From DATJGF01 sp035495315 (GTDB lineage Bacteria > Verrucomicrobiota > Verrucomicrobiia > Limisphaerales > UBA8199): a stretch of 42,105 bases of DNA. Shown here piece after piece: positions 14,787-23,683 of the stretch (its first letter is position 1; each line of letters opens with the position of its first letter). A model generated the notes under the pieces. The model did not search any database. It was given only the letters and a program-made list of their open reading frames with translations, and had not been told where the DNA came from. Where the stretch lies: contig DATJGF010000100.1 of the NCBI GenBank assembly GCA_035495315.1, positions 1 through 42,105 on the forward strand, in the 5' to 3' direction. The position numbers and the translations under genes were made by a program.

Positions 14787-16208
14787 ATGATAACAGCAAC
14801 CACAACTGAGAAATCCGATCTAAAAGCCAAATATAATTTCGGATACGTCTGGCTCACCTCGATCGTAGCCGCAATGGGAGGTTTACTCTTCGGCTGGGAT
14901 TGGGTGGTGATCGGTGGCGCAAAACCATTCTTTCAAAGATATTTTCAGTTAGCCAGCGAAGCTCAAATCGGCTGGGCCAACAGTTGCGCTCTTATCGGAT
15001 GCCTGATCGGCGCGCTGGTTGCCGGAGCCTTGAGCGACCATTTTGGCCGGAAGCGTCTGTTAATTGCCTCAGCGCTGTTGTTCGCCGTTACGTCGGTCGG
15101 AAATGCGCTTGCACCCACCTTCACCATTTTTGTCGGTTGGAGGATACTGGGTGGAGTAGCGATTGGGCTGGCATCGAATTTGTCTCCGCTTTACATCGCC
15201 GAAATAGCTCCCGCCCAGATGCGGGGCAAGCTCGTCGCCATCAATCAACTGACGATTGTCATTGGCATCCTCCTGGCGCAGTACTTCAATTGGTTTCTGG
15301 TGAGAAACCTGCCGCAGGGCGCGACCGATGAATTCATCCGCAACTCCTGGTTCGGTCAGCAAGGTTGGCGCTGGATGTTCGGCCTGACGGCCGCCCCCTC
15401 CCTGCTGTTCCTGTTTGGGATGGTGCTTGTCCCAGAAAGCCCGCGCTGGCTGGCTAAAAATGGACAAATGGAGCGCGCCCGAGGCGTGCTCGCGAAAGTC
15501 GGGGGTGAAGCGTACGGCCAGGCTGCGCTGGCAGAGATTCAATCGACGCTGGCCAAGGAGGAGATACAGCATGTGCGTTTCGGCGATCTGCTGGAGCCAC
15601 GCATCCGCAAGGTTTTGGCGTTGGGGATCGTCCTGGCTGTATTCCAACAATGGTGCGGCATTAACGTCATTTTCAATTACGCCGAAGAGATCTTTCGTGC
15701 TGCCGGCTATGACATTTCCATGGTTTTGAAGAACATTGCCTGGACGGGTTCGGTTAACCTGGCGTTTACGTTCGTGGCGTTAGGCGTGGTCGATCGCGGC
15801 GGGAGGCGTCCACTAATGCTGTTGGGCTCCGCCGGGCTCGCTTTGATTTACCTGGCGATTGGCTTTTGTTACCGCAATGGTGTCAAAGGCGTGCCGATGC
15901 TTCTGCTGGTGCTCGCGGCCATCGGTTGCTACGCGATGTCCCTGGCGCCGGTTACCTGGGTGGTCATTTCAGAGATTTTCCCGAACCGCATCCGAGGCGC
16001 AGCGATGGCCGTGGCGGTTTCCTCACTGTGGATCGCTTGTTTTATTCTGACGTTAACCTTTCCCTACCTCAATGCACACCTCGGCTCGGCAGGCACTTTC
16101 TGGCTCTACGCCGCCATTTGCGTTGCGGGGTTCATATTTATCCAACGCCGATTACCTGAAACGAAAGGCAAAAGCCTCGAAGCAATCGAGCGCGAGCTGG
16201 TAGACTAG
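14787..16208 (+). CDS. Sugar porter of the major facilitator superfamily
   Basis: The 473-residue protein has twelve predicted helices and the full sugar-porter signature set. These are GGLLFGWDW in helix 1 (about 31), DHFGRKR (about 84), PESPRWL (about 215), QQWCGIN in helix 7 (about 287), SEIFPNRIRG (about 394) and PETKGKSLE at the C-terminus (about 456). It should be a monosaccharide symporter or facilitator in the inner membrane. I chose ATG 14787, which has GAGG in front, over an upstream TTG that adds 14 unconvincing residues. It is followed with almost no gap by a DUF5107-TPR gene and an epimerase-like gene, which suggests a carbohydrate-uptake operon. Confidence 0.92.
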   Translation: MITATTTEKSDLKAKYNFGYVWLTSIVAAMGGLLFGWDWVVIGGAKPFFQRYFQLASEAQIGWANSCALIGCLIGALVAGALSDHFGRKRLLIASALLFAVTSVGNALAPTFTIFVGWRILGGVAIGLASNLSPLYIAEIAPAQMRGKLVAINQLTIVIGILLAQYFNWFLVRNLPQGATDEFIRNSWFGQQGWRWMFGLTAAPSLLFLFGMVLVPESPRWLAKNGQMERARGVLAKVGGEAYGQAALAEIQSTLAKEEIQHVRFGDLLEPRIRKVLALGIVLAVFQQWCGINVIFNYAEEIFRAAGYDISMVLKNIAWTGSVNLAFTFVALGVVDRGGRRPLMLLGSAGLALIYLAIGFCYRNGVKGVPMLLLVLAAIGCYAMSLAPVTWVVISEIFPNRIRGAAMAVAVSSLWIACFILTLTFPYLNAHLGSAGTFWLYAAICVAGFIFIQRRLPETKGKSLEAIERELVD

Positions 16209-16218
16209 GTTGAAAGCG

Positions 16219-19200
16219 ATGCAATCAGCGAAAGCAGCTGTTGGAAAAGGCAGCAAGCGTGCGAAAAGCGGCATTACGAGTCCGCGCTCCCGGCATTTGC
16301 CAGCGGTCGAGATTCGCGTTGAAGAGTTATTGATTCCGACTTACTTGCCCGCGGCTCCTGATCCAAACCCAATGTTTCTCGAGAAACGCGTTTACCAGGG
16401 CAGCAGCGGAAAAGTGTATCCGCTTCCCTTTATTGATCGAATTGCCGAAAAAGCCGTCAACCGCCGTTGGAAAGCCGTTTGGATTGAAAACGAATTCATC
16501 CGCGCGCTGGTCCTGCCGGAGTTAGGCGGGCGGATTCACCGTCTACAAGACAAGCGCAACGGTTACGACCTGATTTATAATCAACCGGTGATTAAGCCGG
16601 CCCTGGTTGGGCTCGCTGGACCCTGGATCAGCGGCGGCATTGAACTCAATTGGCCTCAGCACCATCGGCCGGCAACGTTTCTCCCGGTCGATTTTGAAAT
16701 CGAAGAACAAGCCGACGGTTCAAAAACCATTTGGTGCAGCGATCATGACCCTGTGACCCGCATGAAGGGCATGCACGGTGTGTGTTTGTATCCGGACAAG
16801 GCTTATCTGGAGCTAAAAGTTCGCGCGTACAACCGCACGCCCCTGGTGCAGACGTTTCTATGGTGGGCCAACGTAGCAACGCGCGTGCATGAAGCTTATC
16901 AGAGCTTTTTTCCGCCAGACGTCTATTACGTCGCTGATCATGCCCGGCGGTCGATGAGCGAGTATCCCCTTTGCACGGGCTTCTATTACGGCGTTAATTA
17001 CGGCGAACGCGGAAGAAAAGGTGTGCCACCCGGCGAGCGACCGCGGAAGTTTGTCCCACCACATTGTGGCGGCTCGAAATCAAAAGTGGATTCACGCGTC
17101 CCCCAGTACCGCCCGAACGACCTCTCTTTTTACGCCAACATCCCCACTCCGTGCAGCTATATGTGCATGGGCAGTAATCAGGACTTTTTCGGCGGATACG
17201 ACTATGTCGCCCGAGCAGGCATTGTTCATTATGCGAACCATCACATTTCTCCGGGCAAGAAACAGTGGACCTGGGGCAATCATGATTTCGGTTACGCCTG
17301 GGATCGGAACTTAACGGAGCAAGATGGCAAAGGTGAGTATGGGCCGTACATCGAGATCATGGCGGGCGTGTATACCGACAATCAGCCCGACTTTAGTTTT
17401 CTGCAGCCGGGTGAAACCAAGACCTGGAGCCAGTATTGGTATCCGATACAGGAGATTGGTCCGGCACAGCACGCGAATCTCGAAGCCGCGATCAGCCTGC
17501 AGTGCGGTGACCGCAAGTGGCACCTGGGTGTAGCCGTTACCAGCAGCCACCCACAGGCGGTCGTGCGGATTTCGGCCAAGGGAAAGCAACTCGCCTCCTA
17601 CCGACGTGAATTGTCCCCGGCGGCTCCGCTCCTGGCTGAGGGCCGACTCCCAAAGCGAATCTCAGAAACCGATTTGCTGATTTGCGTAACGGATCGAACC
17701 GGACGCGAGTTGATATCCTTCACCCCCAAACGTCCCGTTCGGCGGGAGGTTCCGCCACCCGCGACCGAACCACCCCCCCCGGAACAAATTGAAAGCGCGG
17801 ATGAGCTGTTCATCGCCGGTCTTCACCTTGAGCAATATCGTCATACGACGCGTTGCCCCACGCTATACTGGAACGAAGCGCTGCGACGAGACCCGCTCGA
17901 TGCACGGTGCAACAATGCGATCGGTTTGTGGCGACTGCGCCGCGGCGAATTTGAGGCAGCCGAACAACATTTTCGGAGAGCCGTCGAACGCCTTACCCGT
18001 CGAAACCCAAATCCTTGCGATGGCGAAGCGTTCTATAACCTGGGCCTCTGCCTGCGATACCAAGGCCGGGATGAGGAGGCTTACGCTGCCTTCTACAAGT
18101 CAGTCTGGAATCAGGCATGGATGGCAGCCGGATATCACGCGCTGGCTGAAATCGATTGCAAACGCAGCGATTGGAGACGGGCCCTCGAACATCTTGATTG
18201 CTCATTAAGGTTCAATACTGAGAACACGCGCGCGCGCAACCTTAAATCCATCGTGCTACTCAAGCTCGGCAAAAAGCGCGAGGCAAGGGAGTTGCTATCG
18301 GCAACTCTCGCTCTCGACCCACTTGACTGGTGGGCGCGGCATTTAGAGGGGCGACCGCTCGAATGCGACCTTCAAACAGCGCTCGATCTGGCGGTCGATT
18401 GCATCCGCGCGGGACTGTATGCCGAGGCGATTGTTCTACTCAAAAGCAGCCGCCCTGCCGGCGCATTGAGCACCGCTCCCCCGAGCCGTTTCAACGGTTA
18501 TTCTCAATCCAACCTCCCCAACCAGAGCTGGGGTGCTGGTCCCTTGGTCCATTATTACCTTGGCTGGCTCTACGCAAAACTAGGCGATGCTAAAGCATCT
18601 GCCCTTCAGTATCGGACTGCGGCTGATCTGCCTCCCGATTACTGTTTTCCATCGCGTCTCGAGGAAATCGCCACCCTTACCGCAGCAATTCAGAGCAATC
18701 CGCGCGATCCCCGCGCGCCGTATTATCTCGGAAGCCTCTTGTACGATCGGCGACGACATGAGGAGGCCATCCGATTGTGGGAGCGCGCGGCCAAGCTCGA
18801 TGCCGGATTTTCCATCGTCTGGCGCAACCTCGGTATTGGGTATTTCAACATTAGGCGCGAACAGGCAAAGGCCCGTGCCGCCTACGACAAAGCCTTCGCT
18901 GCGAACCCTGAAGATGCACGGCTTCTCTATGAACGTGATCAACTCTGGAAACGCCTCGGCGAATCACCTTCTAAACGGTTGCAGAAACTGGAAGCTCACC
19001 AGAGGCTGGTGCGGCAGCGCGATGATTTAAGCATCGAGCTGTGCGCGCTCTACAATCAGGTGGGCCGCCATCAAGACGCGGCTGCCCTGCTGCATTCACG
19101 TCGTTTTCAGCCGTGGGAGGGTGGAGAAGGAGGACCCTTAGGCCAGCATATTCGAGCGCATCTCTGCCTCGGCCGCCAGGCATTGGCGCAAGGTAATGCC

Positions 19201-19731
19201 TCCCAAGCCAGGACTTGCTTCGAAACTGCTCTGTCCACGCCTGAGAATCTTGGCGAAGCCGCCCATCTGCTCGCCAACCGAAGCGATATTTATTACTGGC
19301 TGGGCGTCGCTAGCAATGCGCTTGGGGACAAAGTGTCTGCTCGAAAGCATTGGCTCGCGGCCGCAACGTTCAAAGGTGATTTCCAGGAAATGAGCGTGCG
19401 CTCCTTTTCCGAAATGACCTACTTCTCTGCGTTATCGTTGATACGGCTCGGGCGCAAAGTTGCGGGACTTAACTTGCTAAAGCAGTTACTTGCTTACGGG
19501 CAGTCACTGGCTTCGGCGCCGGCGAAAATCGATTACTTTGCCACCTCACTCCCCACCATGCTGCTGTTCGAAGATGATTTACAGCGACGCCAGCAAACTA
19601 CCGCCCTGTTCCTGCAGGCCCAGGCGCACCTTGGGATGGGCCATAAAACCGCTGCCAAAAAACTGTTCCGAACGGTTCTGCGTCGGGATCCAAATCATCC
19701 GCTGGCCGCAGACTATATTCGCGAGACATGA
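16219..19731 (+). CDS. DUF5107 and tetratricopeptide-repeat protein
   Basis: The 1170-residue protein has two halves. Residues about 50-430 match the DUF5107 domain, which is related to galactose-mutarotase/beta-sandwich sugar-binding folds; visible phrases include LVLPELGGRIHRLQDKRNG, GGIELNWPQHHRP and GNHDFGYAWDRNLTEQDGKGEYGPYIEIMAG (given in part). Residues about 515-1165 are many tetratricopeptide repeats. Members of the family lie in sugar-utilisation loci of several phyla, but the enzymatic role is not established. There is no obvious signal peptide. It starts 10 bases after the sugar porter (ATG 16219; a TTG at 16210 is the alternative) and overlaps the next gene by ATGA. A Pro/Ser/Asn-rich insert at 18470-18545 interrupts the TPR region. 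Confidence 0.85.
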   Translation: MQSAKAAVGKGSKRAKSGITSPRSRHLPAVEIRVEELLIPTYLPAAPDPNPMFLEKRVYQGSSGKVYPLPFIDRIAEKAVNRRWKAVWIENEFIRALVLPELGGRIHRLQDKRNGYDLIYNQPVIKPALVGLAGPWISGGIELNWPQHHRPATFLPVDFEIEEQADGSKTIWCSDHDPVTRMKGMHGVCLYPDKAYLELKVRAYNRTPLVQTFLWWANVATRVHEAYQSFFPPDVYYVADHARRSMSEYPLCTGFYYGVNYGERGRKGVPPGERPRKFVPPHCGGSKSKVDSRVPQYRPNDLSFYANIPTPCSYMCMGSNQDFFGGYDYVARAGIVHYANHHISPGKKQWTWGNHDFGYAWDRNLTEQDGKGEYGPYIEIMAGVYTDNQPDFSFLQPGETKTWSQYWYPIQEIGPAQHANLEAAISLQCGDRKWHLGVAVTSSHPQAVVRISAKGKQLASYRRELSPAAPLLAEGRLPKRISETDLLICVTDRTGRELISFTPKRPVRREVPPPATEPPPPEQIESADELFIAGLHLEQYRHTTRCPTLYWNEALRRDPLDARCNNAIGLWRLRRGEFEAAEQHFRRAVERLTRRNPNPCDGEAFYNLGLCLRYQGRDEEAYAAFYKSVWNQAWMAAGYHALAEIDCKRSDWRRALEHLDCSLRFNTENTRARNLKSIVLLKLGKKREARELLSATLALDPLDWWARHLEGRPLECDLQTALDLAVDCIRAGLYAEAIVLLKSSRPAGALSTAPPSRFNGYSQSNLPNQSWGAGPLVHYYLGWLYAKLGDAKASALQYRTAADLPPDYCFPSRLEEIATLTAAIQSNPRDPRAPYYLGSLLYDRRRHEEAIRLWERAAKLDAGFSIVWRNLGIGYFNIRREQAKARAAYDKAFAANPEDARLLYERDQLWKRLGESPSKRLQKLEAHQRLVRQRDDLSIELCALYNQVGRHQDAAALLHSRRFQPWEGGEGGPLGQHIRAHLCLGRQALAQGNASQARTCFETALSTPENLGEAAHLLANRSDIYYWLGVASNALGDKVSARKHWLAAATFKGDFQEMSVRSFSEMTYFSALSLIRLGRKVAGLNLLKQLLAYGQSLASAPAKIDYFATSLPTMLLFEDDLQRRQQTTALFLQAQAHLGMGHKTAAKKLFRTVLRRDPNHPLAADYIRET

Positions 19732-20612
19732 GCACCGAGGTCCGCACACTCGCGCGGGAGCTTATCCAGAAGCAAGGCCTCGCGGTGTATATGCTGCGCA
19801 GCCGCGAACTTGAACTCGCAGTCGTTCCCGAACTGGGCGCCCGGATCATTTCCCTGAGGAATATCCGCACCGGGCGAGAGTGGATGTGGCATCCTGAGAA
19901 GTCGTTGAAGCTGTTCAGAAACCGTCTCGGTGATGATTTTTGCTGTAGCACACTTGCCGGAACCGATGAATGTCTTCCGACGATTGCGGCCTGCTCCTGG
20001 AACGGCCGAACCTTGCCGGACCACGGCGAAGTGTGGAGTGCCGCGTGGAAGGTGGACGAAAGTGCCTGGCAAGCCGGTGCGCTGAAAACCTGGTTGGAGC
20101 TTCCGATCTCGCCGTTCGAGTTTGAGCGCACTATCCAGGTGAAAGGTTCCAAAGTCCGAATGAGTTATTTGCTGACCAATCTCAGCAGGACCGAAGAAAA
20201 ATTTCTCTGGGCATTGCATCCGTTGTTGCAGCTCCGACCTGGGGACCGCCTGAACCTGCCTCCACAAACCCGGGCGCTGCTGAAGGGCGACACCTGGATT
20301 GATGGGGTCGACGCCTTCGTACCTCAGGGTGGCTGTGCAAAAACTTTTGCACGACCGCTCAGCCGGGGCTTTGCAGAAATAGCTAATGCCAAAAGCGGTG
20401 ATCGGCTGATCTTCGATTGGGATCCGGCGGAAAACAACACGCTCGGGCTGTGGCTGACACGTGGTGGCTGGAACGGCCACCACCATTTCGCCATTGAGCC
20501 GACCAATGGTGCGCCAGACGCCCTCTCGGAAGCCGCACAGCACGAGCAGTGCGGACGATTGACTGCCTTGGGATCCACCCGATGGAGCGTCACTCTTCAG
20601 GTCGCATCCTAA
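19728..20612 (+). CDS. Aldose-1-epimerase-like (galactose-mutarotase fold) protein
   Basis: This 294-residue protein begins with strands typical of the fold (LELAVVPELGARIISLRNIRTG). It has a GTDECLPTI and LPDHGEVW region like the mutarotase active-site loop with the conserved His. A later segment reads FLWALHPLLQLRPGD, and the end contains HHHFAIEPTNGAPD, where Glu could be the catalytic base. It may interconvert sugar anomers or process the sugar brought in by the porter. Its ATG overlaps the stop of the DUF5107 gene (ATGA), so translation is probably coupled. DUF5107 and this protein share the same broad fold, so the two may act on one substrate. Confidence 0.8.
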   Translation: MSTEVRTLARELIQKQGLAVYMLRSRELELAVVPELGARIISLRNIRTGREWMWHPEKSLKLFRNRLGDDFCCSTLAGTDECLPTIAACSWNGRTLPDHGEVWSAAWKVDESAWQAGALKTWLELPISPFEFERTIQVKGSKVRMSYLLTNLSRTEEKFLWALHPLLQLRPGDRLNLPPQTRALLKGDTWIDGVDAFVPQGGCAKTFARPLSRGFAEIANAKSGDRLIFDWDPAENNTLGLWLTRGGWNGHHHFAIEPTNGAPDALSEAAQHEQCGRLTALGSTRWSVTLQVAS

Positions 20613-20934
20613 ACGAAAGGCCGCGGCAATGCCTGGCAATTCCGTCATCATAATTCCGCGCAACAATTTTCTTTGAGCTTCAGAATTTCGTAATGCGGCT
20701 TTCCATCAGTTCCTCCGTTTTCAGGAAGAATGGGCCGTTAGTGCTATTCACACCGGGAACTGAATGGGTTAGAACGTCTCTCACCCTCGGCACTATCGCA
20801 CCGTATGTCGGGCGATGCCTGTGATACAGCCAATGATGAACGGTAACAGAGTCGCCAGCCTGAACCGGGTTGAGCAAATTTCTCTGGTTGAGGGCCTCTT
20901 CATCGTCCTCATCGCAGCAGACCCTGCCCGTTCT
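20613..20934. other. Decayed region with an unassigned minus-strand frame
   Basis: A minus-strand frame ending at 20680 and open back to about 20960 reads DEDDEEALNQRNLLNPVQAG, then a GDSVTVHHWLYHRHRP segment, and finally PFFLKTEELMESRITKF. It has protein-like texture but no credible start codon and no family I can name with confidence. The GD-x5-HHWLYHR part vaguely recalls iron-dioxygenase C-termini. I treat it as a probable gene fragment. Confidence 0.3.
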
Positions 20935-21103
20935 CAGTTGGTTCTCGACCCAGTCCCTGGACTTCGTGGAGTCGTGGCCGGTTCGGTCGCCTGGGGCGGC
21001 TATGACAATGATAGCAAGTTGGATTTACTGATCGCCGGATTGACCAACTTTTCGGGAGGAGCCGTATCGCAGCTGTGGCGAAACTCGGGCAGAGGGTTCA
21101 CCA
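20935..21103 (+). pseudogene. Fragment of an FG-GAP/VCBS-repeat protein
   Basis: One strand reads LVLDPVPGL, then SVAWGGYDNDSKLDLLIAG, then SQLWRNSGRGFT. This is one blade of the FG-GAP/VCBS repeat found in large secreted verrucomicrobial proteins, with the acidic DxDxDxxxD calcium-loop type of spacing. The repeat is isolated, has no signal peptide before it and runs directly into unrelated sequence, so it is a remnant of a deleted gene. The flanking minus-strand frame 21000-21194 (MAQSDKKVLAAMPKLTSRQV) could be the start of another broken gene, possibly transposase-like; that is a guess. Confidence 0.55.
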
Positions 21104-21337
21104 GGCAGCCGATCACTTCTTCCAGAAGCATAGCTACCTGTCTCGAGGTCAGTTTGGGCATCGCTGCGAGAACTTTCTTGTCGCTTTGTGCCATAAATTT
21201 ACACCGATTTATGCCTACCCCACGAAATTATGTCCACTTTCGAAATGGCTTCACACGCGCCAGAGTAGTTAAGCCTCCGGGCTCATTCCGGTGGCGAATT
21301 ACAGATTTGAGACTAAGACTATAAACGAACATCGCCC

Positions 21338-21934
21338 ATGGCGGCCAACTTTTTGAAACTTGCGGTAACAGATTCCGTGCGCAAAGCACAAGAACAGTAT
21401 TTCGGAGCCTCACTAGGCCTCACGGGCGCACCGGAGCGCGACGCATTGACGGAAGAAGAAACATCATTCATTCAGGCACGCGATAGCTTTTACATGGCGA
21501 GCGTCACGGAAAGCGGCTGGCCTTATGTGCAGCATCGGGGCGGCCGACCGGGCTTTTTGCGGGTGTTGAATGTGCAAACCTTGGCCTTTGCGGATTACCG
21601 CGGCAATCGGCAAATGCTTTCGACCGGCAATCTGACCGCCAATGACCGGGTCGCGCTTTTTCTTATGGATTATCCCCAACGCACCCGGCTGAAGATCCTC
21701 GGCCACGCGCGCGTCGAGGACGCTCGCGAGCAGCCGGAGCTCGTCCGGCAATTGGCGGAACCGGATGTTCAGCGGATAGTGGAACGCTTATTCTTGATCG
21801 ACGTTGTAACGTTCGATTGGAATTGTCCCAAATACATTACTCCGCGGTATACTGCGGACGACATCCAGGAAATAGTAGCTCCGTTAAAAGCACGTATCGC
21901 TGAACTGGAAGCTAAATTGAAAAATGCAAACTAA
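21338..21934 (+). CDS. Pyridoxamine-5'-phosphate-oxidase (PPOX) family protein
   Basis: This 198-residue protein has the PPOX split-barrel pattern: an N-terminal helix, then FIQARDSFYMASVTESGWPYVQHRGG (part, about 45-70), FADYRGNRQMLSTGNL (about 91-106), RVALFLMDYP and RLKILGHARV. Family members bind FMN or F420/haem and reduce small molecules; the substrate here is unknown. The C-terminal 20 residues form a charged coil. It overlaps the following DUF1348 gene by 11 bp, and the two form a small unit of soluble stress- or detoxification-type genes. The ATG is preceded by only a weak ribosome-binding site. Confidence 0.85.
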   Translation: MAANFLKLAVTDSVRKAQEQYFGASLGLTGAPERDALTEEETSFIQARDSFYMASVTESGWPYVQHRGGRPGFLRVLNVQTLAFADYRGNRQMLSTGNLTANDRVALFLMDYPQRTRLKILGHARVEDAREQPELVRQLAEPDVQRIVERLFLIDVVTFDWNCPKYITPRYTADDIQEIVAPLKARIAELEAKLKNAN

Positions 21935-22361
21935 CATGAATCCACGTCCACCCGTGCCGCCTTTCACTGAGGAAACTGCTCGCCAGAAAATCCAGGCGGC
22001 CGAAGATGCCTGGAATACTCGAGATCCGGAGCGCGTCGCCCAGGCTTACACCGAGGATACTGAGTGGCGCAACCGTTCTGAGTTTCTGAATGGACGTGCA
22101 CAGGTGATTGAATTTCTGCGCCGTAAATGGAACAAGGAACTCGAGTACCGTTTGAAAAAAGAGCTTTGGACATTCCGCGACAATCGGATCGCCGTTCGTT
22201 TCGAATACGAATGGCACGACGATTCGGGCCAATGGTATCGCTCCTACGGAAACGAGAACTGGGAATTCGATGCGCTGGGCTATATGAAGCGTCGCTTTGC
22301 CAGCATCAACGATTTGCCGATCAAAGAAAGCGACCGCAAGTTCCGCTGGGAGCGGAAGTAG
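21924..22361 (+). CDS. DUF1348 (NTF2-like) protein
   Basis: The 145-residue product matches DUF1348, a family in the NTF2-like/SnoaL fold group. EETARQKIQAAEDAWNTRDP is the first helix, followed by AYTEDTEWRNRSEFLNGR, FLRRKWNKELEYRLKKELW and a series of beta strands around FEYEWHDDSGQWYRSYGNENWEF (part). It is full length for the family. These are cytoplasmic proteins of unknown function. The first ATG lies inside the PPOX gene; a second ATG at 21936 would remove the overlap and four residues. The overlap suggests cotranslation with the PPOX gene. Confidence 0.88.
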   Translation: MQTNMNPRPPVPPFTEETARQKIQAAEDAWNTRDPERVAQAYTEDTEWRNRSEFLNGRAQVIEFLRRKWNKELEYRLKKELWTFRDNRIAVRFEYEWHDDSGQWYRSYGNENWEFDALGYMKRRFASINDLPIKESDRKFRWERK

Positions 22362-22465
22362 CAGCTCGAACCCTCGGCGCATCGTCCCTGTTCGTAAGGA
22401 TTCCATTTAGGTACAGGCTCAATCGTTGATCGAATTCCTTATCATCTGTACCCTCACCTCACGCG

Positions 22466-23683
22466 ATGAAAGCAAAGGTCTCTGTAGCCGCCCACGCACT
22501 GAATCGTCGTGAATTCATGCGACTGCTGGCGCTGGCGGGGACGGGAACTTTGATGGCTCCTTTAGCCACCCGGGCCAGTCAGAACACGCCCGTTTCAGAG
22601 CAACTCGTTCGCTTTCCGCAGAAAACCGACCTTATCCTTCGGACCGATCGGCCGCCGCAGTTGGAGACGCCGCTGCGGTTTTTTCGGGAGGATCTGACTC
22701 CCAACGAGGCTTTTTATGTTCGCTGGCACCTGGAGGGAATCCCGACTTCGATCGATCTGGAAACGTTCCGGCTGCAAATCGACGGACAGGTCGAAAAACC
22801 AATGTCGTTCTCGCTTGCCGACTTGCGTGGCAAATTTGAAACCGTCTCGCTGATTGCGGTTAACCAGTGTTCAGGAAACTCGCGCAGCTTTTTTGAGCCA
22901 CGCGTGCCGGGCGGGCAGTGGAAAAATGGCGCGATGGGCAATGCCCGATGGACTGGAATTCGGCTCCGCGACTTGCTGGACAGGGTCGCCGTGAAAGCGG
23001 GCGCAGTGGATGTGGCTTTCAGCGGGCTTGACCGTGCGGCGATGTCAGGCACGCCGAATTTTGCGAAAGCGCTGGGCGTCGATCATGCAAGGGACGGTGA
23101 GACGATGGTGGCCTACCAGATGAATGGAGCGGAGTTGCCCATGCTCAACGGCTTTCCTCTGCGACTCGTGGTTCCTGGGTGGTATGGCACGTACTGGGTT
23201 AAGGCTTTGAATCACATTGAGGTGCGCGCCGAGAAGTTTCACGGCTTTTGGATGGATAAGGCGTACCGCATTCCAACCTCGCCGGATGGGAAAGAATCGC
23301 CCGACCATCTGGCTGCGGAAACGACGCCGATTCATCGCTTGAACTTGCGCTCTTTATTTGTCGTCCCCGAACCGGGCGAACAAATATCCACGAAAACTCC
23401 GTTTGAAATTCAGGGAATCGCCTTCGACAGCGGCATTGGCATTGAGCGGGTGGAGATCTCGACCGATGACGGCGAGACCTGGGGAATCGCGCGTTTGGAT
23501 CAAGACCTTGGCAAATATTCCTGGCGTCGTTGGCGTTTTCAGTGGAAGCCATCGCTTCCGGGCAAATATCAATTGAAGGTGCGCGCGATTAACAGGCAGG
23601 GCCAACAGCAAACGACCAACCTTTGGAACCGGTCCGGTTACATGCGCAACGTGATTGAGCAAATCGAAGTGGAGGTTGTGTGA
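22466..23683 (+). CDS. Sulfite-oxidase-family molybdoenzyme (SorA/SoxC-like)
   Basis: The 405-residue protein has an N-terminal twin-arginine signal (NRREFMRLLALAGTGTLMAP), so it is exported folded by the Tat pathway. It then shows the sulfite-oxidase molybdopterin domain: the cofactor cysteine Cys135 lies in AVNQCSGNSRS, followed by PGGQWKNGAMGNARWTG and GFPLRLVVPGWYGTYWVK (part). The Mo-cofactor dimerisation domain (about 300-405) closes the protein with FEIQGIAFDSG and VEISTDDGETW. It probably oxidises sulfite in the periplasm and passes electrons to the cytochrome encoded next. Related members act on other oxo-substrates, so sulfite is the likely but unproven substrate. Confidence 0.88.
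   Translation: MKAKVSVAAHALNRREFMRLLALAGTGTLMAPLATRASQNTPVSEQLVRFPQKTDLILRTDRPPQLETPLRFFREDLTPNEAFYVRWHLEGIPTSIDLETFRLQIDGQVEKPMSFSLADLRGKFETVSLIAVNQCSGNSRSFFEPRVPGGQWKNGAMGNARWTGIRLRDLLDRVAVKAGAVDVAFSGLDRAAMSGTPNFAKALGVDHARDGETMVAYQMNGAELPMLNGFPLRLVVPGWYGTYWVKALNHIEVRAEKFHGFWMDKAYRIPTSPDGKESPDHLAAETTPIHRLNLRSLFVVPEPGEQISTKTPFEIQGIAFDSGIGIERVEISTDDGETWGIARLDQDLGKYSWRRWRFQWKPSLPGKYQLKVRAINRQGQQQTTNLWNRSGYMRNVIEQIEVEVV

Noticed and set aside
20680..20877. Phytanoyl-CoA-dioxygenase-like C-terminus
   Set aside because: Only a GD...HH...HR pattern was visible and the rest does not fit the family, so it is kept as an unassigned fragment.
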